This document shows, piece after piece, positions 1 to 8,216 of a stretch of 64,000 nt of DNA. Made by a program: the position numbers and the translations under genes. The stretch is taken from assembly GCA_003725585.1 (NCBI GenBank), contig RJMB01000009.1, forward strand, positions 116,975 through 180,974. Direction: 5' to 3'. Origin of the DNA: Halostreptopolyspora alba (GTDB lineage: Bacteria; Actinomycetota; Actinomycetes; Streptosporangiales; Streptosporangiaceae). Below the pieces are notes generated by a model. The model saw nothing but the letters and a program-made list of their open reading frames with translations. It had not been told where the DNA came from and searched no databases. Position 1 is the stretch's first letter. The number at the start of each line of letters is the position of its first letter.

Positions 1-735
1 GAACAGGTTGTCGGTCACCACGACGTCGAACCGTTCGGGCTGGGACACGAAGAACATGGTGGCGGCGTCGACGTGGCAGTAGTCCACGGACACCCGCGGG
101 TACTCGACGCCGACCTCGCGCACGACCCGTTGCCACAGCTCACCCGCGTAGGTCAGCACGTTGTCCTTGTGCACCAGGGTCAGCTTGGCGCGCGGGCGCG
201 CGTTGGCCTTCTCGAAGGCGTAACGCACGACGCGCTCCACCCCGAAGCGGGTGTTGACGCTGTCCTGCGTGGCGATCTCACCGGGGGTGTCCTTACGCAG
301 CACCCCGCCCATGCCCGCGTACGGCCCCTCCGTGCCCTCGCGGACGACGAGCATGTCGATGTCGTCGGTCTCGGGCTCGGCGAGCGGGGTGGTCACGCCC
401 GGGTAGAGCCGGACCGGGCGCAGGTTCACGTAGTGCGAGAAGGAGAACCGCAGCCGCAACAACAGGCCGCGTTCCAGGATCCCGCTGGGCACCGACGGGT
501 CACCGACGGCTCCCAGCAGGATGGCCTCCTGGGAGCGGAGCTCGTCCTCGACCGAGTCGGGCAGCGTCTCGCCCGTGGCGTGCCATCGCTTGGCACCGAG
601 CTCGTACTCGGTGGTGTCCAGCGCGACATCGTGCCTCGACGCGGCCTCGGAAAGGACCTTCACCCCTTCCGTCACCACCTCGGGCCCGATCCCGTCGCCG
701 GGGATGACGGCCAACTTAACGGTGCGAGCAGCCAT
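1..735 (-). CDS. leuB: 3-isopropylmalate dehydrogenase, 3' part outside window
   Basis: Third step of leucine synthesis: NAD-dependent oxidative decarboxylation of 3-isopropylmalate in the cytoplasm. The reverse strand is open from ATG at 735 to base 1, giving the first 245 residues. The N-terminus reads [20 protein letters not shown], the family hallmark. The arginine-rich substrate-binding stretch [18 protein letters not shown] is present near residues 95-110, and the catalytic lysine lies in LVHKDNVL near residue 190. The metal-binding aspartates and the C-terminal third lie beyond the window edge. It reads away from serA and the ilv genes on the same strand, about 1.7 kb apart. No leucine-rich leader peptide is visible upstream. 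The identification is secure; only the C-terminus is missing. Confidence 0.95.
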   Translation of the reverse strand, partial: MAARTVKLAVIPGDGIGPEVVTEGVKVLSEAASRHDVALDTTEYELGAKRWHATGETLPDSVEDELRSQEAILLGAVGDPSVPSGILERGLLLRLRFSFSHYVNLRPVRLYPGVTTPLAEPETDDIDMLVVREGTEGPYAGMGGVLRKDTPGEIATQDSVNTRFGVERVVRYAFEKANARPRAKLTLVHKDNVLTYAGELWQRVVREVGVEYPRVSVDYCHVDAATMFFVSQPERFDVVVTDNLF

Positions 736-1493
736 GGAACAGCCCAGCCTCAATCTCAACAGTGGTATCGGCACTCACGGGTGCCGGCGGGACACCGGCA
801 CCCGAGATCTCTCGTTCGAGACACACGAGAGTGGTCGTGACAAGCCTAGCGACCCGCCGGGCCGCCATTGTCACGACGGTCCAACGCGAGCTGCACGGCT
901 TGGGTGGCCTCGTCTTCGTCCTCGTATGGGGCGTGGGTGGTCTCGTCCATGGTGATCCTCACGAAGTCGCACGGCGTCCGGCCCCGAGAGCCTGGGGCCA
1001 CGAAGAAACGGGTACCGGTGGCGTCCGGATGCGCGCGTGTGGCGCCGGGCGGAACGCCCCGGTCGGGGTGTGGTTCGCACGGGCTCCGGCGGGGTCGCCT
1101 GCCGGGGAGACCACCGCTCTCGCCGGATCGGTGTGGGGGCGGTGGTCGTGCGTGCGGGTGTCGTGCGTCGTTCGGCGCGTTGTGGCACCGCGTGCCCAAG
1201 ACTATCGGAAGTCCAACTATCCGGCCACTCTGCCCCCCGGACCAGCACGAACCGCGAAGGAAGTGGAACCGGGTGCCCCGGAAAGGGGCGCCGGAGGTTC
1301 CCCGGAGCCTCCGGCGGGCCGCCAACCACGACCTCGTTACCGGTCGGCGCGGCGCCGTGGGGGTCCACGGGGTCACCCCGCCGCCGACACCACGGAGCCG
1401 TTCCTCGCGCGCCGACTTCTCGGTGTGGCACCTCGCCCGCCGCGTGGCGTTTCCGGCCTCGGCTTCGTCGGTGTCGACACGCTGACCCCACCC
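736..1493. other. Gene-poor gap between leuB and the SRPBCC gene
   Basis: Apart from the small acidic frame at 846-951 I see no convincing gene here. Both strands have long open frames, but they are arginine/proline-rich translations typical of GC-rich non-coding DNA and have no usable start signals. Positions 1266-1305 resemble, in inverted orientation, positions 2326-2365 on the far side of the SRPBCC gene (about 80% identity over 40 bases). The right end runs into the promoter at 1494-1523. Confidence 0.5.
846..951 (-). CDS. Possible small acidic protein (34 aa) upstream of leuB
   Basis: A short reading frame starts at ATG 951 with a GAGG Shine-Dalgarno sequence about 8 bases upstream (GTGAGGATCACC before ATG) and ends with TAG at 846. 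The peptide begins MDETTHAPYEDEDEATQ and continues with QLALDRR; it is acidic and shows no motif I recognise. It lies 110 bases upstream of leuB on the same strand, so it could be co-transcribed. It has only one leucine-rich patch and no run of Leu codons, so a leucine attenuator role is unlikely. The ribosome-binding site is the main support; it may be chance. Confidence 0.3.
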
Positions 1494-1523
1494 TTTACAT
1501 GCAAGTAAATACTTGCCTATTAT
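1494..1523 (+). promoter_or_regulatory. Promoter with operator in its spacer, for the SRPBCC gene
   Basis: A -35 like TTTACA (1494-1499) and a -10 like TATTAT (1518-1523) are 18 bases apart. The spacer is almost filled by an inverted repeat, GCAAGTA-AA-TACTTGC (1501-1516), with perfect 7-base arms. A dimeric repressor bound there would block RNA polymerase. SRPBCC genes of this type are often partnered with ArsR or MarR regulators; none is encoded next to this one, so the regulator is elsewhere. The transcript would have a leader of about 100 bases. Confidence 0.7.
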
Positions 1524-1631
1524 CGGTTCCGTGAAGTGGGATCGAGGAGGGTCACCACGAACACCACTCGACCGACGCCACACCGCCGCAAACCATCACG
1601 GGGCGCCGGCCCCGGACACGAAAGGACCACC

Positions 1632-2156
1632 ATGACCGACACCGCGGCTTACGCAACCCTGGAGACGATCGACGGGCGCCCGGCGCTGCGTTTCGAGCGC
1701 TGGCTCGCGTACCCGATCGGGCGCGTGTGGCGGGCGGTCAGTGTGCCAGCGGAGCTCGAGCGTTTCTTTCCCGGCGCCGCCGACTGGACGCCGGCCAAGG
1801 GCGAGACCATCGAGATCGGCGGTGCGATCGTCGAGGTAACCGAGGTCGAGGCACCGCATCGCCTGGCGTGGACGTTCGCCGGCCAACCGCAGAGCTTCGA
1901 GCTGGTGGAGGCGGAAGGCGGCTGCCGGTTGGTCTTCACTCATGTCATCGACGACCTGCCGGCGGCGCAGACCGCGACCGGCTGGCAGATCTACCTTTCA
2001 CGGCTCGAGCCTCATCTCGCCGGCGGATACCTCTCCGAAGAGGAGGCGCACGAGCCGTGGAAGGACATCCACGAACACTACGCCGAGCGCTTCGGCGTCG
2101 ACCCGGAGCCGGGACGACGCTGGGCGGCGGAGAACCTGCCCGCCGATCGGGGCTGA
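1632..2156 (+). CDS. SRPBCC (AHSA1-like) domain protein
   Basis: A 174-residue soluble protein of the START/Bet v1-like fold that binds hydrophobic ligands in a deep cavity. The AHSA1-type signature is visible: RFERWLAYPIGRVWRAVS followed by a PAELERFFPG segment near residues 20-45, WTPAKGETIEIGG, and a LAWTFAG...SFELVEAEGG..LVFTHVI core. ATG 1632 is chosen because AAAGGA lies 5 bases upstream; in-frame starts further upstream fall in the untranslated leader. It is a single-gene unit on the strand opposite to leuB and serA, with its own operator-bearing promoter at 1494-1523 and a strong terminator at 2372-2416. Its ligand cannot be read from sequence. Similar genes are commonly controlled by an ArsR partner, which is absent here. 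Confidence 0.85.
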   Translation: MTDTAAYATLETIDGRPALRFERWLAYPIGRVWRAVSVPAELERFFPGAADWTPAKGETIEIGGAIVEVTEVEAPHRLAWTFAGQPQSFELVEAEGGCRLVFTHVIDDLPAAQTATGWQIYLSRLEPHLAGGYLSEEEAHEPWKDIHEHYAERFGVDPEPGRRWAAENLPADRG

Positions 2157-2371
2157 GGACGGCCAGTGAGCACCAACACGGCCAGTGTCCTCGTCGACGG
2201 CCAGACCGCGGCGCGGCCTCCCACCATCCAGGCAGGACAGCCAGCGTTGTTCGCGGCTCCTGACAGGTTCGTCACCGGCGCCCCGTGTGCTCGCGCACAC
2301 CAGGCGGGACGCGTTCCGAGGGCTTCCGGAGAGCCTCCACCTCCCCTTTCCGGCGCGCTCGGTTCGATCTC

Positions 2372-2416
2372 CACGAAGGGCCGCCCGCGCGCTCGGCGCA
2401 CGGGCGGCCCTTCGTG
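2372..2416. terminator. Bidirectional terminator between the SRPBCC gene and serA
   Basis: A perfect 16-bp stem (CACGAAGGGCCGCCCG at 2372-2387 with its complement at 2401-2416) with a 13-base loop sits between the convergent SRPBCC gene and serA, 24 bases past the serA stop. No long U-tract follows on either strand, as is usual in actinobacteria. Confidence 0.8.
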
Positions 2417-2439
2417 ATGGGTTCCACGGAACCGCCGGA

Positions 2440-4026
2440 CTAGCTCAGGTCGACCTGGCGCGTCCGGACCGAGGAGATCTCGGTGGAGATCGCCTCGAGG
2501 GTGTCGTCGGGAATCGCGGAGTCGACCGTCAGCGTGATGAGCGCCCGGCCGCCCTGCTGGTCCCGGCTCACCTGCATGCCGGCGATGTTGATCCGGTCCT
2601 CGCCGAGCAGCGCGCCGACCCTGCCGACCATGCCGGGGCGGTCGTCGTAGGAGAAGAACGCCATGTGCTCGTTGATCGGGATCTCCATCTCGTAGTTGTT
2701 GATCTCGACCAGTTTCTCGGAGTGGCCCGGGCCGGTGAACGTGCCCGACACGGAGACGCGCTGGCCGTCCGGCAGGATGCCCCGCACGGAGACCAGGTTG
2801 CGCCAGTTCGTGTTGTCGTCACTGGTGGTCAGGGTCACCTCGACTCCCCGCTCCTTGGCCAACAGCGGGGCGTTCACGAAGGTGACGGTGTCCTCGGTGA
2901 CGTCACTGAACACGCCCTTCAACGCGGCCAGCTCCAGCACCTTGACGTCGTGCGCCGCGATCTCGCCGCGCACCACGACCTCGACCTGGTTGGCCACGCC
3001 GCGCGCGAGCGACGTGAATATCTTGCCCAGCTTCTCGGTGAGCGGCAGCGCCGGCTTGACCTCCTCGGCCATCGCGCCGCCCTGCACGTTCACCGCGTCG
3101 GGGACGAACTCGCCGGACAGCGCGAGACGCACCGACCGGGCGACCTGGGTTCCGGCCTTCTCCTGCGCCTCCTCGGTGCTGGCGCCCAGGTGCGGGGCCA
3201 CGACAACGTTCTCGAACTCGAAGAGCGGGCTGTCGGTGCACGGCTCCTGGGACCAGACGTCGATCCCGGCGCCCGCGACACGTCCTTCCTTCAGCGCCCG
3301 GTGGAGGGCGGACTCGTCGAGGATCCCACCCCGGGCAGCGTTGATGACGCGAACGTTCGGCTTGACCTTGGACAGCGCGTCGTCACCGATCAGGCCGACG
3401 GTGTCCTTGTTCTTGGGCAGGTGGATCGTGATGAAGTCGCTGCTTCGCAGCAGTTCGTCCAGGCTGACCAGTTCCACGCCCATCTGCGCGGCGCGGCTGG
3501 GCTGCACGAACGGGTCGTAGGCGACGAGCCGGGTCCCGAAGGCGGCGAGCCGCTGCGCGACCAGCGCTCCGATCCTTCCCAGCCCGACGACACCGATGGT
3601 CTTGTCGTAGAGTTCCACACCGGTGTACTTGGAACGCTTCCACTCGCCGTTGACGAGGGCGTTGTGCGCCGGCGCTGTGTTGCGCGCCGAGGCCAGCAGC
3701 AGGTTCACGGCCTGCTCGGCGGCGCTCACGATGTTGGAGGTGGGTGCGTTGACGACGAGCACGCCGGCCTTCGTCGCCGCCTCAACGTCGACATTGTCCA
3801 GCCCCACGCCCGCGCGCGCCACCACCTGCAGGTTGGGCGCCGCCGCGAGGACCTCGGAGTCGACCTTGGTCGCGCTACGCACGACCAGGGCATCGACCTC
3901 GGCGAGGGCGGGCAGCAGCTGAGAGCGGTCACCGCCGTCGACACGGCGGACCTCAAAACTCTCCTCAAGCAGCGCGATTCCGGCGGGCGAGAGTTCTTCC
4001 GCGACAAGTACGGAGGGCTTCGGCAC
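2440..4026 (-). CDS. serA: D-3-phosphoglycerate dehydrogenase
   Basis: Committed step of serine synthesis: oxidation of 3-phosphoglycerate to 3-phosphohydroxypyruvate with NAD. The 528-residue length matches the long actinobacterial form with substrate-binding, nucleotide-binding, intervening (ASB) and C-terminal ACT domains. The Rossmann motif VVGLGRIG is near residue 150, and the catalytic histidine lies in APHLGASTEEAQ. The ACT domain occupies roughly the last 75 residues, around DRPGMVGRVGALLGE, and would mediate serine feedback. GTG 4026 is chosen because AAGGA lies 7 bases upstream and the protein then begins PKPSVLVAEELSPAG as in homologues. Frames extending further upstream have no ribosome-binding site. 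It is followed on the same strand by the terminator at 2372-2416. Confidence 0.96.
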   Translation of the reverse strand: MPKPSVLVAEELSPAGIALLEESFEVRRVDGGDRSQLLPALAEVDALVVRSATKVDSEVLAAAPNLQVVARAGVGLDNVDVEAATKAGVLVVNAPTSNIVSAAEQAVNLLLASARNTAPAHNALVNGEWKRSKYTGVELYDKTIGVVGLGRIGALVAQRLAAFGTRLVAYDPFVQPSRAAQMGVELVSLDELLRSSDFITIHLPKNKDTVGLIGDDALSKVKPNVRVINAARGGILDESALHRALKEGRVAGAGIDVWSQEPCTDSPLFEFENVVVAPHLGASTEEAQEKAGTQVARSVRLALSGEFVPDAVNVQGGAMAEEVKPALPLTEKLGKIFTSLARGVANQVEVVVRGEIAAHDVKVLELAALKGVFSDVTEDTVTFVNAPLLAKERGVEVTLTTSDDNTNWRNLVSVRGILPDGQRVSVSGTFTGPGHSEKLVEINNYEMEIPINEHMAFFSYDDRPGMVGRVGALLGEDRINIAGMQVSRDQQGGRALITLTVDSAIPDDTLEAISTEISSVRTRQVDLS

Positions 4027-4215
4027 AGCTAGATCCTTATGTGGGTTGCAATGTGGCCGCGGTCGGGGCGGCCTTGGGCGAACTCCAGAACTCTTACGTC
4101 GGACGTCCTTGGCCAACGGAAAGTCTACTGCGCAGGTGGGTCGCCCACGCGGGGAGGGGGTCGCCCGTACCGTCGATTCTACTGTCCTCCCAGCTCACAG
4201 GGGGCGCACACGAAA

Positions 4216-4259
4216 GGGTCCGGGCGGACCGCGCGAGACTCGGCGATCCACCCGGACCC
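4216..4259 (-). terminator. Terminator after ilvC
   Basis: An inverted repeat starts 17 bases downstream of the ilvC stop: GGGTCCGGGCGGA at 4216-4228 pairs with 4247-4259 at 12 of 13 positions. It is followed on the minus strand by TTTCG. It would end the ilvBNC transcript before serA. Confidence 0.6.
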
Positions 4260-4275
4260 CGGGTGCGTGTGTGGC

Positions 4276-5268
4276 TCAGCCCCGCAGCCAGCTCATGAGC
4301 GGACGTAGCTCGGCGCCGACCTTCTCGATGGGCTCGCTCTGCTCGGCCTCACGGCGCTTGAGGAAGTTCGGCCGTCCGGCGTCGAACTCGCTCACCAGCT
4401 CCTCGGCATAGGTGCCGTCGCGGACCTCGGAGAGGATCTTGCGCATCTCCTCGCGGGTCTGCTCGGTGATGACGCGGGGGCCGCGGGTGTAGCCCCCGTA
4501 CTCGGCGTTGTCCGAGACCGACCAGTACATCTTGGAGATGCCGCCCTCGTACATCAGGTCAACGATGAGCTTCACCTCGTGCAGGCACTCGAAGTAGGCC
4601 ACCTCGGGCTGGTACCCGGCCTCGGTCAGGGTGGTGAACCCGGCCTTGATCAGCTCCGACAGGCCACCGCAGAGCACCGCCTGCTCACCGAACAGGTCGG
4701 TCTCGGTCTCCTCGGTGAACGTGGTCCGCAGCGCGCCGGCACGCGTGCCGCCGATGCCCTTGGCGTAGGAGAGCACCAGGTCCCACCCCTTGCCGGTGGC
4801 GTCCTGCTCCACAGCCACGAGCATGGGCACTCCCTGGCCCACCTCGAACTGGCGCCGGACGAGGTGACCCGGCCCCTTGGGGGCGACCATGGCGACGTCG
4901 ACGTCGGAGGGCGGCTGGACCAGCCCGTACCGGATGCTGAACCCGTGACCGAAGAACAGCGCGTCGCCCGGCTTGAGGTGCGGGGCGATCTCGTTGGTGT
5001 AGAGGTCCCGGTGGTTGTGGTCGGGCACCAGGATCATGATCAGGTCGGCCTCCTGGGCGGCCTCGGCCGGGGTCACCACACGCAGACCCTCCTCCTCGGC
5101 CTTGGCGCGGCTGCCCGACCCCTCAGCGAGGCCCACACGCACGTCGACCCCCGAGTCCCGCAGCGAAAGCGCGTGCGCGTGCCCCTGACTGCCGTATCCG
5201 ATGACGGCGACCCTGCGTTCCTGGACGAAGCTCAGGTCCGCGTTGTCGTCGTAGTACATCTGTGCCAC
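4276..5268 (-). CDS. ilvC: Ketol-acid reductoisomerase (class I)
   Basis: Second step of valine/isoleucine synthesis: alkyl migration and NADPH reduction of acetolactate or acetohydroxybutyrate, with two magnesium ions. The 330-residue length is that of the short class I enzyme. The dinucleotide motif [14 protein letters not shown] begins near residue 20. The C-terminal knotted domain carries the metal ligands, recognisable in [13 protein letters not shown] and [18 protein letters not shown]. It starts at ATG 5268 and is the last gene of the ilvB-ilvN-ilvC unit, 128 bases after ilvN with a stable hairpin in the spacer. Expression should depend on the attenuator upstream of ilvB. Confidence 0.97.
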   Translation of the reverse strand: MAQMYYDDNADLSFVQERRVAVIGYGSQGHAHALSLRDSGVDVRVGLAEGSGSRAKAEEEGLRVVTPAEAAQEADLIMILVPDHNHRDLYTNEIAPHLKPGDALFFGHGFSIRYGLVQPPSDVDVAMVAPKGPGHLVRRQFEVGQGVPMLVAVEQDATGKGWDLVLSYAKGIGGTRAGALRTTFTEETETDLFGEQAVLCGGLSELIKAGFTTLTEAGYQPEVAYFECLHEVKLIVDLMYEGGISKMYWSVSDNAEYGGYTRGPRVITEQTREEMRKILSEVRDGTYAEELVSEFDAGRPNFLKRREAEQSEPIEKVGAELRPLMSWLRG

Positions 5269-5347
5269 TTCGGCTTACTCCTTAGTCCTTGTGCTCGGCG
5301 CCGCACCACGGTTGGCGCCGGGTGCGGCACGGATGTCGGGTTCGGGC

Positions 5348-5387
5348 GGGCGCCCGTGTCACGGTCCGCGCCCGACCGCGGGCGCCC
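5348..5387 (-). other. Hairpin in the ilvN-ilvC spacer
   Basis: Two copies of the self-complementary octamer GGGCGCCC (5348-5355 and 5380-5387) can pair within the 128-base gap between ilvN and ilvC. There is no U-tract, so a processing or stability element is as likely as a weak terminator. Confidence 0.4.
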
Positions 5388-5396
5388 GGCCGTGGG

Positions 5397-5921
5397 TCAC
5401 GCGCTGCGCTCGACGGCGCGGAGCGACCGATCGGTGATCGACCTCGGTCCCCGCCCCAGCGCGACGAGCCCGGACTTGACCAGCTCCTTGATGCCGAACG
5501 GTTCCAGGTTGCGGACGAGCGAGTCGAGTTTGTCGGGCCTGCCGGTGGCTTCGATGACGACGACGTCGGGGTGGACGTCGACCACGTTGGCCCGGAACAG
5601 CTCGGCGGTCTGGATGACCTGCGGACGGCTGCCGGCATCGGCCTTGACCTTGGCGAGCAGGAGCTCTCTGCGCACCGAGGCGTCGTTGTCCATCTCGACG
5701 ATCTTGACGACGTTGACCAGCTTGTTGAGCTGTTTGGTCACCTGCTCCAGAGGGTGGCGGTCGCAGTTGACCACGATCGTCATGCGGGACAGCCCCTCGT
5801 ACTCGGTCGTGCTGACACTGAGCGAGTGGATGTTGAACCCGCGGCGGGAGAACAACGAGGAGGCCCTGGCCAGGATCCCCGGTGTGTCCTCCACGAGGAC
5901 GGAAAGCGTGTGCTGGCTCAT
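5397..5921 (-). CDS. ilvN: Acetolactate synthase small (regulatory) subunit
   Basis: Regulatory subunit that confers valine feedback on the IlvB catalytic subunit. The N-terminal ACT domain reads HTLSVLVEDTPGILARASSL and the FSRRGFNIHSLSV segment follows, as in IlvN/IlvH proteins; the C-terminal domain covers about residues 80-165. The 174-residue length is typical. It begins at ATG 5921, 18 bases after the ilvB stop, so the two are translated from one message. Confidence 0.96.
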   Translation of the reverse strand: MSQHTLSVLVEDTPGILARASSLFSRRGFNIHSLSVSTTEYEGLSRMTIVVNCDRHPLEQVTKQLNKLVNVVKIVEMDNDASVRRELLLAKVKADAGSRPQVIQTAELFRANVVDVHPDVVVIEATGRPDKLDSLVRNLEPFGIKELVKSGLVALGRGPRSITDRSLRAVERSA

Positions 5922-5939
5922 CGTGAAACTTGCCTTTCC

Positions 5940-7703
5940 CTAGTCCTCGTCGTCCCACTCGGGCGCCATGTCGCGCGCGTACTGGATGTTGTCGTTGCTA
6001 ACACCCGGACCGACCATCGGCCAGACCATCGCGTCATGGTTCACCGAGAAGTCGATGACCACCGGTGCGTCGTTGATCGCCATGGCCTTCTCGATCGTGG
6101 CGTCGACGTCCTCGGCCCGGTCGCAGCGCAGCCCGACACAACCGTACGCCTCCGCGAGGCGCGCGAAGTCGGGGATGCGCACCCTGGCCTCCTCCTTGGG
6201 GGCGGTCTGTAGGTCGGTGTTGGAGTATCGGCCGTCATAGAACAGGGTCTGCCACTGCCGCACCATGCCGAGGTTCCCGTTGTTGATGACCGCGACCTTG
6301 ATCGGTATGCCCTCGATGGCGCAGGTCGCGAGCTCCTGGTTGGTCATCTGGAAACAGCCGTCACCGTCGATGGCCCACACCGTGCGGTCGGGATCGGCCG
6401 CCTGCGCGCCGAGCGCCGCCGGCACGGAGAAGCCCATGGTGCCGAGACCGCCGGAGTTGATGAAGGTCCCCGGATGCTCGTAGTCGATGAACTGTGAGGC
6501 CCACATCTGGTGCTGGCCGACCCCGGCGACGTAGGAGACCTCCGGACCCGCGAGCTCCCCCAGCCGTTTGATGACGCGCTGCGGGGACAGGCCACCGTCG
6601 GGGTTCTCCTCGAAACCCAGTGGGTAGGTGGTGCGCAGCCGGTCGAGCTGGGACCACCAGGCCGCGTAGTCGCCGGTACGCCCGTTGGTCTGGTCGTTGC
6701 GGACGGAGACCACGAGGTCGGCGATGACCTCCCGGCAGTCGCCAACGATCGGAACGTCGGCGTGCCGGTTCTTGGAGATCTCGGCCGGGTCGATGTCGGC
6801 GTGCACGATCGTGGCGTCGGGGGCGAAGCTGTCCAGCTTGCCGGTGACGCGGTCGTCGAAGCGCGCCCCGAGTGCCACGATCAGGTCGGCCTTCTGCAAC
6901 GCTCCGACCGCGGCGACGGTGCCGTGCATGCCGGGCATGCCCAGGTGCTGCGGGTGGCTGTCGGGGAACGCGCCCCGCGCCATCAGGGTCGTGACCACGG
7001 GCACTCCGGTGAGCTCGGCCAGGACCCGCAGCTCCTGGGACGCGCCGGCCTTGAACACGCCGCCACCGACGTAGAGGACCGGGCGCCGCGCCTCGGCGAC
7101 CATCCGCGCGGCCTCGCGGACCTGTTTGCCGTGGGGCTTGGTGACTGGCCGGTAGCCGGGCATGTCAAGACGGTCGGGCCAGACGAACGTGCTCTGCCCC
7201 TGCAGCGCGTCCTTGGCGATGTCGACCAGCACCGGTCCCGGACGGCCGGTCGAGGCGATCTGGAACGCCTCGGCGATCGTGCGCGGGATGTCGGCGGTGT
7301 CCCTGACCAGGTAGTTGTGCTTGGTGATCGGCATCGTGATGCCGCATATGTCGGCTTCCTGGAACGCGTCGGTGCCGATGGCCGGGGAAGCCACCTGTCC
7401 GGTGATCGCCACCATCGGAACGGAGTCCATGTGCGCGTCGGCGAGGGGGGTGACGAGGTTCGTGGCACCTGGCCCGCTGGTCGCGACGCAGACTCCCGGA
7501 CGGCCGGTCGCGTAGGCGTACCCCTCGGCAGCGTGACCGGCGCCCTGCTCGTGCCGCATAAGGATGTGGCGTACCCGGGTGGAGTCGAACAGGGGATCGT
7601 AGGCGGGCAGGATCGCGCCACCCGGGATCCCGAACACCACATCGACGCCGACGTGCTCCAGCGACCTAATGAGCGACTGGGCTCCGGTCATCTGCTCGGT
7701 CAT
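5940..7703 (-). CDS. ilvB: Acetolactate synthase large (catalytic) subunit
   Basis: ThDP-dependent condensation of pyruvate with pyruvate or 2-oxobutyrate, the first common step of branched-chain amino acid synthesis. At 587 residues it has the three standard domains. The ThDP-activating glutamate lies in [14 protein letters not shown] near residue 48, and the Mg-ThDP motif reads [14 protein letters not shown] near residue 445. ATG 7703 is preferred over the adjacent GTG 7706 because AAGGA then lies 7 bases upstream. It is the first gene of ilvB-ilvN-ilvC and is preceded by the attenuator at 7752-7855. Confidence 0.97.
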   Translation of the reverse strand: MTEQMTGAQSLIRSLEHVGVDVVFGIPGGAILPAYDPLFDSTRVRHILMRHEQGAGHAAEGYAYATGRPGVCVATSGPGATNLVTPLADAHMDSVPMVAITGQVASPAIGTDAFQEADICGITMPITKHNYLVRDTADIPRTIAEAFQIASTGRPGPVLVDIAKDALQGQSTFVWPDRLDMPGYRPVTKPHGKQVREAARMVAEARRPVLYVGGGVFKAGASQELRVLAELTGVPVVTTLMARGAFPDSHPQHLGMPGMHGTVAAVGALQKADLIVALGARFDDRVTGKLDSFAPDATIVHADIDPAEISKNRHADVPIVGDCREVIADLVVSVRNDQTNGRTGDYAAWWSQLDRLRTTYPLGFEENPDGGLSPQRVIKRLGELAGPEVSYVAGVGQHQMWASQFIDYEHPGTFINSGGLGTMGFSVPAALGAQAADPDRTVWAIDGDGCFQMTNQELATCAIEGIPIKVAVINNGNLGMVRQWQTLFYDGRYSNTDLQTAPKEEARVRIPDFARLAEAYGCVGLRCDRAEDVDATIEKAMAINDAPVVIDFSVNHDAMVWPMVGPGVSNDNIQYARDMAPEWDDED

Positions 7704-7751
7704 CACTAGATCCTTCGAAAGAGATCGTGGGAATCACTCGTGCCTGACAAC

Positions 7752-7821
7752 AAAAAGCCCCCCTCCGCAAGGGCGGTTGAGGGGGGCGCGCAGCACGGAC
7801 TCGGTCAGCTCGCTGCGCGCC
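7752..7821 (-). promoter_or_regulatory. Transcription attenuator of ilvBNC (antiterminator plus terminator)
   Basis: On the minus strand a 10-bp perfect antiterminator stem (GGCGCGCAGC at 7812-7821 with 7785-7794) overlaps by 3 bases a terminator stem (7779-7787 with 7757-7765) that is followed by TTTTT at 7752-7756. The left arm of the antiterminator lies inside the end of the leader peptide gene. A ribosome stalled at the Leu/Ile/Val codons leaves that arm free, and the antiterminator forms. A ribosome reaching the stop codon masks the arm and the terminator forms. This is the classic layout known for ilv operons of actinobacteria. Confidence 0.88.
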
Positions 7822-7855
7822 GACCAAGTACGAGAATCAGGAAGTTGCTATGCAC
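7805..7855 (-). CDS. ilvB leader peptide
   Basis: A 16-codon frame from GTG 7855 to TGA at 7805 encodes MHSNFLILVLGRRAAS. Five consecutive codons, CTG ATT CTC GTA CTT, specify Leu-Ile-Leu-Val-Leu, the amino acids whose shortage the operon answers. There is no Shine-Dalgarno sequence, so translation may be leaderless: a TTGACG -35-like element lies upstream at about 7886-7891. The peptide itself has no function; ribosome position on it drives the attenuator. It ends about 100 bases before ilvB. Confidence 0.85.
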   Translation of the reverse strand: MHSNFLILVLGRRAAS

Positions 7856-7949
7856 GTTGTTAACGATGGCGTAGCGTGTTGCGTCGCGTCAACTTGACCT
7901 CAATTATGTCTCGCTATTTGAGACAACATGATCAGAGTGTGGGTCGGGT

Positions 7950-8186
7950 GCCGCCGGGGTTCTGGAGGGTCCGTAGGTGGGGGAGCGAGGAACGAGCGAC
8001 CCCACCGCAGGACCCGAAGGTTCCCGGCACCCAGGCACCCGACCCCGGCGAGCGCCAGCGAGCCCCAAAAAACACCTCGGACACCACCGGAAATCCACAA
8101 ACCCCACAGGCAGGACAACCACCAACAAACCACCCCACCACAACACCCAAAGGTTCCCGGCACCCAGGCACCCGACCCCGGCGAGC
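7950..8186. repeat. 37-bp direct repeats in a strand-biased spacer
   Basis: A 37-base sequence beginning AAGGTTCCCGGCACCCAGGC occurs perfectly at 8017-8053 and 8150-8186, with partial similarity extending 20-30 bases to each side. A 12-base inverted piece of it, GGGTCGGGTGCC, lies at 7938-7949. Between the copies the plus strand is almost only A and C, so a minus-strand transcript would be G/U-rich. The block lies between the stop of the GGDEF/EAL gene and the ilvB leader. Two copies only, so it is not a CRISPR. Its function is unknown. Confidence 0.7.
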
Positions 8187-8216
8187 CCCCACGAGCCCAG
8201 AAGACACCTACCACCC

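Noticed and set aside
2166..2417. 83-codon plus-strand frame downstream of the SRPBCC gene
   Set aside because: It runs through the terminator stem at 2372-2416, has no ribosome-binding site and shows no domain.
2185..4032. 615-codon open frame on the plus strand opposite serA
   Set aside because: It is the antisense shadow of a well-conserved gene; GC-rich codon bias keeps the complementary frame open. The translation is rich in Asp/Val/Gly/His/Arg and matches no family.
8017..8186. CRISPR array
   Set aside because: Only two repeat copies, 96 bases apart, without regular spacers or nearby cas genes.
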